From: CALMEC01 sp964440285
GTDB lineage: Bacteria > Actinomycetota > Thermoleophilia > Miltoncostaeales > Miltoncostaeaceae
Reading direction: 5' to 3'
NCBI GenBank assembly: GCA_964440285.1
Contig: CAYTRV010000079.1
Location: 1 to 9,519, forward strand
Length of the DNA stretch: 9,519 nt
In this document: positions 1-5,478 of the stretch, piece by piece
Layout: each line of letters opens with the position of its first letter
Position numbering within the stretch: the first letter of the stretch is position 1
Translations under genes and position numbers: made by a program
The notes under the pieces: model-generated
Database searches by the model: none
What the model was told of the DNA's origin: nothing
What the model saw: the letters and a program-made list of their open reading frames with translations, nothing else

Positions 1-160
1 CGCCGGGCGCGGTTCTAAGAGCGTCCAGCGGGCCGCGAAATCATCGTAAGGCGTTATCATGATTTCGGCGATTCGCCGGACCTGGTCGAGATTCAGCGGA
101 CGCTCGTAAGGAACCCGCGGCCCATGCGTGGTTCTGGGTGAGCGAACGTAAGGAACGTGC
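1..160. other. Structured upstream region of the sigma-factor gene
   Basis: No gene is supported here. The region holds a strong inverted repeat (36-67), a small hairpin (CGGCG-att-CGCCG, 66-78) and three copies of CGTAAGG at 45-51, 105-111 and 147-153. The last two extend to the 10-mer CGTAAGGAAC. GGAAC is the usual -35 core of ECF promoters, so the copy at 105-114 could be part of an autoregulated promoter. The third copy also supplies the AAGGAA ribosome-binding site of the sigma gene (150-155). I do not see a convincing matching -10 element. A TATCAT at 55-60 inside the hairpin is -10-like but has no clear -35. Confidence 0.5.
36..67. repeat. Inverted repeat / hairpin upstream of the sigma gene
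   Basis: CGAAATCAT (36-44) is the exact reverse complement of ATGATTTCG (59-67). After one C-C mismatch (45/58) pairing resumes with GTAA (46-49) against TTAT (54-57), including one G-T wobble, around a GGCG loop. That gives 13 pairs over 32 bases. It is much more A+T-rich than its surroundings. No T-run follows, so it is either the terminator of an unseen upstream gene or a palindromic protein-binding site. The sequence alone does not decide. Confidence 0.65.
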
Positions 161-1309
161 ATGGAAAGCGGGACCCACCGGAACGAGGGAAGCTTCGCCG
201 AGACCGCCCGGCAGTGGGCGCATCACTCGGATCTCGTGATGTACGCCCGGCGTGTGCTCGGCGACCGGTCGGACACCGCCGAGGACATCGTGCAGGAGGC
301 GTACCTTCGGCTCCTCGGACTCGCCGCTTCGGATGAGGCGCCGACGGCAGCCCGGCCGTGGCTCTTCCGGGTGGTGCGCAACCTGGCGATCGACGAGCGG
401 CGCAGCGCCGCGCGACGCGCGGATCCGGTCGCGGAGCCCGACATCCTCGGAACGGCAGCGCTCGACGACACCGAGTCACTGGTGGAGCACCGTGAGGAGC
501 TTGCCGGCGCACTCCGCGACATGGCGGCGCTGCCGCCGCGCGAGCGGCGCGCCATCGAGATGGACCAGGCCGGCATCGGCGCCCAGGCGATCGCGACTGA
601 GCTGGGCACCACGCCGAACGCCGTCCACCAGGCCCTCTTCCGCGCCCGCAAGCGCCTCCGCGACACCCGGGCCGTGGCGTGGGGGTTGATCCCGATCGGA
701 CTCGCGCCCTTCGCGCTGCGGATCAGCGACCCGGCACTGGCCGCGACCATCACCAACCTGCCGCCGGGCGTCCCGGTGGGCCGTGCGCTCCCCGTCGCGG
801 GAATCGTCGCCGCCGCGATGGTCGGCGGCAGCGTGGTCGTCCCCGTCGTCGACCAGACGCCCGCGAACGAGAAGTCCACCCAGCTCTTCGTGCAGCGGGC
901 CGCGGCGGCGAGCGCCGCGTCGTCACCGATCTCCAACGGCGACCCAGCCGGCGGGAGCGCGCGGACGTCGAATACCGGACCGTCGTCGAACTCCGGCCCC
1001 GGATCGGTTGACTCCGGGGGCGGCGACGACGATGGCGACGAGTCACGCTCGGGCCGCGGCGACGGCGACGAAGCCGGCGACCGCTCCGGCCGCAGGAGCG
1101 GCAGCGACGATGACCGCGCGCGCGCCGACCGTGACGAGGACACTGACGGCGACCGGACGCGAACCAGCGGGTCCGGCAGGAGCGAGCGAGGCGGCGGCGA
1201 GGACTCGGATGCGGACTCCGGAGGCGACCTCGACAAGAGCGGCAAGGAGACGACCACGGGGTCGGAGTCGGGCTCCGGCGGCGACTCCTCCGGCAGCGGC
1301 GGCGACTGA
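161..1309 (+). CDS. ECF-type sigma factor with membrane segment and disordered C-terminal tail
   Basis: A 382-residue RNA polymerase sigma factor of the extracytoplasmic-function type. Region 2 spans about residues 20-85, with the core-binding/-10 recognition helices around DTAEDIVQEAYLRLL and RPWLFRVVRNLAIDERR. Region 4 spans about 114-168, with LPPRERRAIEMD and the helix-turn-helix IATELGTTPNAVHQALFRARKRL. ECF factors normally end near residue 170-190. This one goes on with a hydrophobic stretch (172-187), a probable transmembrane helix (about 209-230, ALPVAGIVAAAMVGGSVVVP) and then about 130 residues rich in Ser, Gly, Asp and Arg that look disordered. The simplest reading is a sigma factor held at the membrane with its tail outside, perhaps freed by proteolysis; that mechanism is inference. 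Membrane-fused ECF groups are known in actinobacteria. No separate anti-sigma gene lies downstream. The ATG has an AAGGAA site 5 bases upstream. Sigma-factor identity is very likely; the regulon is unknown. Confidence 0.9.
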   Translation: MESGTHRNEGSFAETARQWAHHSDLVMYARRVLGDRSDTAEDIVQEAYLRLLGLAASDEAPTAARPWLFRVVRNLAIDERRSAARRADPVAEPDILGTAALDDTESLVEHREELAGALRDMAALPPRERRAIEMDQAGIGAQAIATELGTTPNAVHQALFRARKRLRDTRAVAWGLIPIGLAPFALRISDPALAATITNLPPGVPVGRALPVAGIVAAAMVGGSVVVPVVDQTPANEKSTQLFVQRAAAASAASSPISNGDPAGGSARTSNTGPSSNSGPGSVDSGGGDDDGDESRSGRGDGDEAGDRSGRRSGSDDDRARADRDEDTDGDRTRTSGSGRSERGGGEDSDADSGGDLDKSGKETTTGSESGSGGDSSGSGGD

Positions 1310-1464
1310 GGACGTCGCACGCGACGGCTTTCACCCGGAGGTTCCCCGCCATGCGTGCGGCAGGAGCACGAAGTCCGCGCCCCGGATTGCCGCGAAACCC
1401 GCCCGGGCTTCGCCGCGGCCAGGCCACGACGACCCGTGCGACGCCCAAGGCGCAGGCTGAGCGC
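1310..1464. other. Intergenic region between the sigma and epimerase genes
   Basis: I see no supported gene in this short gap. It contains a possible hairpin at 1389-1419, where GCCGCG pairs with CGCGGC around an inner CCC/GGG. This could end transcription of the sigma gene about 80 bases after its stop codon. There is no T-run and the stem is interrupted, so the terminator reading is weak. Confidence 0.35.
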
Positions 1465-1470
1465 TAGAGT
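1465..1470 (+). promoter_or_regulatory. -10 element of a probable leaderless promoter for the epimerase gene
   Basis: TAGAGT fits the actinobacterial TANNNT -10 pattern and ends 6 bases before the GTG start at 1477, which would place the transcription start on or next to the start codon. No Shine-Dalgarno sequence is present between them, as expected of a leaderless mRNA. No good -35 hexamer is visible. Confidence 0.5.
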
Positions 1471-1476
1471 AGCGCG

Positions 1477-1881
1477 GTGCACCTGGGGCGAATCCACCAC
1501 GTCGGCTATGCCGTCGACGACCTCGACGCGGTCATCCCGATGTACACCGACCGGTACGGGATGTCGGTCGAGGTGCGTGAGCGGCTTGACGACCAGGGGG
1601 TCGAGGCGGTGTCGCTCGGCGCCGGAACGAGCCACGTGGAGCTCATCCAGCCCGTGGACCCGAGCGGGTCGGTCGCGCGGTTCCTGCAACGCTGCGGCCC
1701 GGGGCTCCACCACGTCGCATTCGAGGTCGACGACCTCGCCGCCGCGCTCGCCGAGCTGCGTGACGGCGGCGCCGAGCTGATCGACACAGAACCGCGGCGA
1801 GGGCTCGGCGGCCACATGATCGCCTTCATCCACCCCAACGCCAGCGGTGGCGTGCTCACCGAGCTCGTCCAGTCCCACTGA
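1477..1881 (+). CDS. mce: Methylmalonyl-CoA epimerase (VOC family)
   Basis: A 134-residue vicinal-oxygen-chelate protein, the usual length for methylmalonyl-CoA epimerase, which interconverts the (R) and (S) forms of methylmalonyl-CoA in propionate and branched-chain/odd-chain degradation. The two beta-alpha-beta-beta-beta modules are clear: IHHVGYAVDDLDAVIPMY at the N-terminus and LHHVAFEVDDLAAALAEL from about residue 77. Expected metal ligands are H8, E55 (HVELIQP), H78 or H79, and E129 (GGVLTELV). The segments ARFLQRCGPGLHHVAFEVDD and AFIHPNASGGVLTELV match the epimerase subfamily better than generic glyoxalases. It starts with GTG and has no ribosome-binding site, consistent with the TAGAGT element just upstream. 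A radical SAM gene follows after 25 bases, so the two are probably co-transcribed. No mutase or carboxylase gene lies within the window. A general VOC-family role cannot be fully excluded. Confidence 0.85.
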   Translation: MHLGRIHHVGYAVDDLDAVIPMYTDRYGMSVEVRERLDDQGVEAVSLGAGTSHVELIQPVDPSGSVARFLQRCGPGLHHVAFEVDDLAAALAELRDGGAELIDTEPRRGLGGHMIAFIHPNASGGVLTELVQSH

Positions 1882-1906
1882 AACGAACCTCACGGAGTCC
1901 TCGCAC

Positions 1907-3541
1907 ATGAAGATCCGCTACATCGAGCCAAAGCCCCGCGGCGCGACGATCTACGAGATCGCGAACCTCCCGAAACTCGGCTTGCCCCTCCTCGCCGCAT
2001 GCATCCGCGAGAAGGACCCGACGGTCGACCAGTGGATCTACTGCGAGCTGATCAAGGGCGTCGAGGTCGACTGGGCGGACGTCGAGAGCGCCGATCTCGT
2101 CTGCATCTCCACCACCACCAACACCACGCTCGAGGGGTACGCGTACGCCGAACGGCTCCGTGCGAGGGACATCCCGGTGGTGTTCGGTGGTTCGCACGTG
2201 ACGTTCATGGCCGACGAGGCGCTCAAGCACGCCGACTACGTGATCAGGCGCGAGGGGCACGTCGGGTTCGTCGAGCTGTTCGACTGGTTCGTGCGCGGGG
2301 GTGCCCGCGACGAGCTTCACGGCGTTCCCGGCCTCTCGTGGATCGGCAGGGACGGCCAGCAGGTCAACAACCCCGAGGCGCCCCCCGCGTCGAGCGAAGA
2401 CCTCGACGCCCTCCCGTTCCCGGCCCTGGAACTGCTCGCGTCACGCGAGAAGATGGTGACGTACCCGCTCATGATGAAGTGGGGCTGCCCGTACGACTGC
2501 AACTTCTGCTCGGTCATCAAGATGTTCGGCCGCAAGCTGCGCAGCCGTTCCGTGGAGAACGTCATGCACGAGCTCCGGCTCGCGAAGCCCGAGCGCGTGT
2601 TCTTCTACGACGACATCTTCATCGTCGACAAGAAGCAGTCGAAGGCGCTGTTCCGGCAGATGCTCGAGGAAGGCGTCACGCCGATGTGGACCGCCCAGAT
2701 CCGCGCGGACTCCCTCTACAAGTCGAAGACGACGCTCGAGCCGGACCACGAGCTGCTCACCCTGATGCGCGACTCCGGCTGCTACATGGTGTACGTCGGG
2801 TTCGAGTCGATCACGCAGGAGGGGCTCGACTCGTACAACAAGAAGCAGAAGGTCGAGCACATCACGACCTCCATCAAGCTGCTGCACGACTACGGCATTC
2901 GCGTGCACGGCATGTTCGTCGTCGGGGCCGACACCGACACCCCGGAGACCGTCCGCGCCACCATCGACTTCGCCCTGGAGCACAAGGTCGACACCCTCCA
3001 GATGATGATGCTCACCACGCTTCCGGGCACCGCGTTCGACGCACAGATGCGTTCGGACGGGAGGGTCATCACCCAGGACTACTCGCTGTACGACGGGCAC
3101 CACTGCATCATCACCCCGAAGAACATGACGCCATACCAGCTGCAGATGGAGACCTGGAAAGGGATGCTCCGCTTCTACTCCTCGCAGGGGTGGCTGCGGC
3201 TGTTCAACCGCGAGATCGGCCGGAACCTGCTGCGGATCATGGGGCTCTTCGCCCGCGAGTGGCGCTTCACCGTCCGCCTGCCGCAGATCGCGATGCTCAC
3301 CGTCCTCGGACGTGGCCCGGAGGCGTTCAACGTCATTCGGCGGACCATGTCGCCCCGTGCCGTGCGGTTCCTGTACGAGGCGTTCGGGGTCGCGGCGTTC
3401 CGCAAGTACGGGCGGAACCAGCTGCTGAAGTTCACCGATCAGATCGAGTCGATGAAACACGTCGACATCATCAAGCGCCTCCCCGCGTGGAGTCCGCCGA
3501 TCGAGCGTCCGAAGACACTCACCGTCCTGGCGTCCAACTGA
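1907..3541 (+). CDS. Cobalamin-binding-domain radical SAM protein
   Basis: A 544-residue enzyme. Residues about 1-140 form a Rossmann-like B12-binding domain, with the GGSHVTF motif at 94-100 typical of cobalamin-dependent radical SAM enzymes of the BchE/methyltransferase type. I do not see the classical DxHxxG cobalamin-ligand motif. The radical SAM core begins around 185. C194, C198 and C201 form the CxxxCxxC site that binds the 4Fe-4S cluster and S-adenosylmethionine, followed by VFFYDDIF, YVGFES and a barrel-closing segment VHGMFVVGADTDTPETV. The last 140 residues are rich in basic and aromatic residues and helix-forming, perhaps binding substrate or touching the membrane. Families of this type methylate or cyclise lipids, hopanoids, tetrapyrroles and natural products; the substrate here is unknown. 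I chose the ATG with GGAG 9 bases upstream (1894-1897). An earlier in-frame ATG at 1847 lies inside the epimerase gene and would add a Ser-rich, unconvincing extension. The stop overlaps the next start. Confidence 0.85.
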   Translation: MKIRYIEPKPRGATIYEIANLPKLGLPLLAACIREKDPTVDQWIYCELIKGVEVDWADVESADLVCISTTTNTTLEGYAYAERLRARDIPVVFGGSHVTFMADEALKHADYVIRREGHVGFVELFDWFVRGGARDELHGVPGLSWIGRDGQQVNNPEAPPASSEDLDALPFPALELLASREKMVTYPLMMKWGCPYDCNFCSVIKMFGRKLRSRSVENVMHELRLAKPERVFFYDDIFIVDKKQSKALFRQMLEEGVTPMWTAQIRADSLYKSKTTLEPDHELLTLMRDSGCYMVYVGFESITQEGLDSYNKKQKVEHITTSIKLLHDYGIRVHGMFVVGADTDTPETVRATIDFALEHKVDTLQMMMLTTLPGTAFDAQMRSDGRVITQDYSLYDGHHCIITPKNMTPYQLQMETWKGMLRFYSSQGWLRLFNREIGRNLLRIMGLFAREWRFTVRLPQIAMLTVLGRGPEAFNVIRRTMSPRAVRFLYEAFGVAAFRKYGRNQLLKFTDQIESMKHVDIIKRLPAWSPPIERPKTLTVLASN

Positions 3542-3765
3542 TGGCCGGACGCCGGGTGGAGATCGGGTTCGAGGGCGGCACCATCCTCCGTCTCACGATC
3601 GCGGAAGACGCGGCGCAGGGCCTCGTCGGGAGCCTCGCGAACGGCAAGGGCGACTGGCGCTCGGTCGAGGCCGAGGAGGGGACGCACTGGTTGAACGTCG
3701 GCGAGCTCGTCTACGTCCGGCTGGTGCCGGGCGAGCCGTCCCGAGTGGGCTTCGGCGGGGCGTAG
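3541..3765 (+). CDS. Small protein of unknown function coupled to the radical SAM gene
   Basis: A 74-residue protein whose ATG shares a base with the radical SAM stop codon (TGATG), so its translation is probably coupled. The sequence alternates likely beta strands (RRVEIGFEGGTILRLTI, HWLNVGELVYVRLVP) with a short helix (EDAAQGLVGSLANG), which suggests a small beta-rich fold. There are no cysteines, signal peptide or membrane segment. The overall pattern, ending in a strand like VYVRL, recalls small actinobacterial proteins such as the DUF3107 group, but I cannot claim membership. It may be a partner or regulator of the radical SAM enzyme, or simply a co-transcribed neighbour. Base composition matches its neighbours, which supports its being real. 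Confidence 0.7.
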   Translation: MAGRRVEIGFEGGTILRLTIAEDAAQGLVGSLANGKGDWRSVEAEEGTHWLNVGELVYVRLVPGEPSRVGFGGA

Positions 3766-3770
3766 CCCCG
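3756..3770. terminator. Short hairpin between convergent genes
   Basis: CGGGGC (3756-3761) and GCCCCG (3765-3770) form a 6-bp stem with a GTA loop. It spans the stop codon of the small coupled protein and ends one base before the vapC stop. Its place between two converging genes suits a bidirectional terminator, but the stem is short and there is no T-run. Confidence 0.35.
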
Positions 3771-3771
3771 A

Positions 3772-4161
3772 CTACCAGATCGTCGACGCGCCGAGCGCGG
3801 CGATCGCCTCGTCCCTCGTGACCACGGGGATGTCCTCGATCAGCGATTGCGCCGCGATGAGACGGCCGAAGGGATCGCGGTGAGGTGTCGGGAGCCGAGC
3901 GGCGAGGAGCGCGTGCATGCTCGAGAGCTGCAGCTCGTCGGCTCGAAGCGTGCGGAGATGCCCCCCGTACCCTTCGACTACCGCGGCGGCGGTCCCGAGA
4001 CGCCCAAGCTGATGCTTGCGGGCGATCTCATAGGCCGACACGCTTGAAACGCAGACCTCGGTCTCGAGTCGGCCGAGGAGGGATCTGACCGACTTCGAAA
4101 GCCGCCGAGGCTCGGTCAGCGCCCAGAGCAGCGCGTGCGTGTCCAGCAAGACCCGGCTCAT
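3772..4161 (-). CDS. vapC: PIN-domain toxin ribonuclease (VapC family)
   Basis: A 129-residue PIN-domain protein, the toxin of a type II toxin-antitoxin pair. It is expected to cut RNA using metal ions held by conserved acidic residues. All four are visible: D7 (VLLDTHALLWAL), E45 (VSAYEIARKHQLG), D96 (HRDPFGRLIAAQ) and D117 (VTRDEAI). The DTHALLW start and HRDPFGR segment are typical of the VapC subgroup paired with Phd-like antitoxins. The ATG at 4161-4159 overlaps the antitoxin stop (ATGA), so translation is coupled; an extension to 4185 would run further into the antitoxin gene and is unlikely. The gene looks intact, so the toxin is probably active when free. The RNA target cannot be read from the sequence. 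Confidence 0.9.
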   Translation of the reverse strand: MSRVLLDTHALLWALTEPRRLSKSVRSLLGRLETEVCVSSVSAYEIARKHQLGRLGTAAAVVEGYGGHLRTLRADELQLSSMHALLAARLPTPHRDPFGRLIAAQSLIEDIPVVTRDEAIAALGASTIW

Positions 4162-4400
4162 TTGCCTCCAGACGTGCCTTCCCACATGTCCAGCTCGTCG
4201 TCGGGCAGCGGCTCGAAGAACCGCTCGGAGACACGCCCCTTGACGAAGCCGAGCGGACGACTTCCAGGCGCCTCGATCGGCACCAGCTTTGCGTAGGGGA
4301 TCCCGTTCTTCGCGATGATGATCTCCTCGCCGGCCACGACGACCTCCAGCAGCCGTGAGAGATGCGTCTTCGCCTCGTGAACGTTGACGATCCGGCTCAT
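4158..4400 (-). CDS. vapB: Type II antitoxin, Phd/YefM (VapB) family
   Basis: An 80-residue antitoxin. The N-terminal half, IVNVHEAKTHLSRLLEVVVAGEEIIIAKNGIPYAKLVPI, is the Phd/YefM DNA-binding and dimerisation domain. The C-terminal FFEPLPDDELDMWEG is the tail that normally wraps into the toxin active site. It binds and inhibits the downstream toxin and should repress their shared promoter. I chose the ATG at 4400-4398. A GTG three codons earlier (4409) is possible but lies against the -10 element. No clear Shine-Dalgarno sequence precedes the ATG, and the predicted transcription start is only a few bases upstream, so translation may be nearly leaderless. Confidence 0.88.
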   Translation of the reverse strand: MSRIVNVHEAKTHLSRLLEVVVAGEEIIIAKNGIPYAKLVPIEAPGSRPLGFVKGRVSERFFEPLPDDELDMWEGTSGGK

Positions 4401-4439
4401 ACGGCCCACAGCTTAGCTTAGTCCGTATGACTTAGTCAA
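4398..4439 (-). promoter_or_regulatory. vapBC promoter with overlapping operator repeats
   Basis: Read on the minus strand, TTGACT (4439-4434), 18 bases and TAAGCT (4415-4410) make a good sigma-70-type promoter starting transcription near 4403. Over it lies a perfect inverted repeat, CATACGG (4398-4404) and CCGTATG (4423-4429). There are also direct repeats on the plus strand: CTTAGTC at 4417-4423 and 4431-4437, with a partial copy CTTAGCT at 4412-4418. Phd-type antitoxins bind palindromes at their own promoter, so these are the likely autoregulatory operators. Which repeat is bound is not known. Confidence 0.65.
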
Positions 4440-4450
4440 CGCCGGTCCGT

Positions 4451-4467
4451 CGCGCACACCGTGCGCG
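4451..4467 (-). terminator. Hairpin terminator after the pyridoxamine-oxidase-fold gene
   Basis: CGCGCAC (4451-4457) and GTGCGCG (4461-4467) form a perfect 7-bp stem with a 3-base loop. It begins just after the stop codon of the minus-strand gene ending at 4469. A T-run is absent, as is common in high-G+C actinobacteria. Confidence 0.5.
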
Positions 4468-4468
4468 G

Positions 4469-4945
4469 TCAGCGCAGCTCGAAGTCGCGCACGCCGGCGG
4501 CGGCGGTCCAGCGCCGGACGGCGAGGTGGTCGGGCGGGTCACCGAGGGTGATCACGACGACCTCGTCGATGTCGAGGCGGAACAGGTGGAACGGTCCGGG
4601 CGGCGCGCCTCCGGCAGCCGCCACGATGCGGGCCTTGGTGTTGTAGTCGTCGGTCTCCACCGCCCGGCCGGCCACCTTGGCGTCTCCCGCCCACTCCGGC
4701 GGGTCGATCGACGAGCTGTGCAACGCGAACCGGGGGTCACGCTGCAGGTCCAGCGCCTTCGGTGACCGCCACATGCAGCCGAGCCAGAGGTCGTCGTCGA
4801 GGATCTGGACCTCGATCCCACTGATGCGCGGCGCCCCGTCGCGGCGAAGAGTCGCGAGGCTCAGGTGCTTCCGGGCCTCGAGGAAGGCGCGGGCGCCGTC
4901 GGCGATGTCCGGCGCCGCGGCGGCGAACTGCCCCCACCGCGGCAC
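4469..4945 (-). CDS. Pyridoxamine 5'-phosphate oxidase-fold (flavin/F420-type) protein
   Basis: A 158-residue protein with the split-barrel fold of the pyridoxamine-phosphate oxidase family. The N-terminal helix (ADGARAFLEARKHLSLATLRRDGAPRISGIEV) leads into the first strands, followed by LWLGCMWRSPKALDLQRDPRFALHS, the usual flavin/F420-contact stretch, and then EWAGDAKVAGRAVE. Such proteins bind FMN, F420 or haem and act as small oxidoreductases or cofactor sensors; the cofactor cannot be fixed from this sequence. It lacks the full signature of the true vitamin B6 enzyme PdxH, so I do not use that name. It starts with GTG one base after the yqeY stop codon, so it is probably translated by coupling from the same mRNA. 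Confidence 0.75.
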   Translation of the reverse strand: MPRWGQFAAAAPDIADGARAFLEARKHLSLATLRRDGAPRISGIEVQILDDDLWLGCMWRSPKALDLQRDPRFALHSSSIDPPEWAGDAKVAGRAVETDDYNTKARIVAAAGGAPPGPFHLFRLDIDEVVVITLGDPPDHLAVRRWTAAAGVRDFELR

Positions 4946-4946
4946 G

Positions 4947-5411
4947 TCAGCCCCCGCCGAGCAGTCGCCGGACGATCGCGCTGACCTCCTTGCCGTCGGC
5001 GGCGCTGCCGAGCCGCGCCATCGCGGCCTTCATCACCGCTCCCAAGGCCTTCGGCTCGGTCGCGCCCAGCTCCGCGATGACCGCGGCGACGACCGGCTCC
5101 ATCGTCGCGGCGTCCAGCTGCTCGGGCAGGTACTCCTCGACGACCGCCATCTCGGCCCGCTCGTCGGCGGCCCGGTCGGCCCGGCCCGCCGCCTCGAACT
5201 GCTCGACCGACTCCCGGTGCTGCTTGACGATGCCCTTCAGCACGCGCTCCACCGCTGCGTCGTCGAGCGGCTCACGGGCTGCGATCTCGGCGTTCTTGAT
5301 CGCCGCCCGGGCCCGGCGGATCACACCGAGCCGCAGCTTCTCGCCGGCGCGCAGCGCCGACTTCATGTCCTCTTCGAGCCGGGTCGCGAGCGCCGCCGTC
5401 GCTTCTGCCAT
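4947..5411 (-). CDS. yqeY: GatB/YqeY domain-containing protein
   Basis: A 154-residue, mostly helical protein of the YqeY family (usual length about 148). Typical segments are LEEDMKSALRAGEKLRLGVIRRARAAIKNAEI, EQFEAAGRADRAADERAEMAVVEEYLPEQLD and the end LGAVMKAAMARLGSAADGKEVSAIVRRLL. The C-terminal half resembles the tRNA-binding tail of the amidotransferase subunit GatB, so a role in tRNA or amide metabolism is inferred; the real function of stand-alone YqeY is unclear. The ATG at 5411-5409 has GGAGG 8 bases upstream. The open frame runs much further upstream, but that part lies opposite ychF and is not coding. Divergent from ychF. Confidence 0.9.
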   Translation of the reverse strand: MAEATAALATRLEEDMKSALRAGEKLRLGVIRRARAAIKNAEIAAREPLDDAAVERVLKGIVKQHRESVEQFEAAGRADRAADERAEMAVVEEYLPEQLDAATMEPVVAAVIAELGATEPKALGAVMKAAMARLGSAADGKEVSAIVRRLLGGG

Positions 5412-5443
5412 GCCGAATGCCTCCAGGGTTCGCTTCCCGAGAG

Positions 5444-5449
5444 AGGTTA
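5444..5449 (-). promoter_or_regulatory. Candidate -10 element for the yqeY operon
   Basis: On the minus strand TAACCT fits TANNNT and would start transcription near 5437, leaving about 25 bases of leader that include the GGAGG site. No convincing -35 hexamer is seen. This is a weak call. Confidence 0.3.
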
Positions 5450-5464
5450 CCGGTCGCCGGTTGC

Positions 5465-5470
5465 TAGCCT
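5465..5470 (+). promoter_or_regulatory. -10 element of a probable leaderless ychF promoter
   Basis: TAGCCT fits TANNNT and ends 8 bases before the GTG start of ychF at 5479. There is no ribosome-binding site in between. The same arrangement precedes the epimerase and CGNR genes in this window, which strengthens the reading. No good -35 is visible. Confidence 0.45.
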
Positions 5471-5478
5471 CCCGCCGC

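Noticed and set aside
1..18. Possible end of an upstream gene at the TAA at 16-18
   Set aside because: Only five codons are visible; nothing supports coding.
1010..1300. Repeat-like G/C-rich stretch, considered as a tandem repeat or CRISPR-like array
   Set aside because: No regular unit; it encodes the Ser/Gly/Asp/Arg tail of the sigma factor with irregular codons.
223..1908. Long open frame of 561 codons on the minus strand opposite the sigma and epimerase genes
   Set aside because: High G+C suppresses stop codons; the product is low-complexity Pro/Arg/Ser and two well-supported genes lie on the other strand.
2441..3460. 339-codon minus-strand open frame opposite the radical SAM gene
   Set aside because: Composition typical of a shadow frame (His/Val/Leu/Asp-rich) and no recognisable family.
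1999..3540. Long plus-strand open frame overlapping the radical SAM gene
   Set aside because: It is Arg/His-rich and has no domain; only its last part (from 3541) is the real small coupled gene.
3772..4439. vapBC as part of a mobile island
   Set aside because: Toxin-antitoxin pairs are often acquired, and the region is slightly poorer in G+C, but no integrase, insertion sequence or target-site repeats are present.
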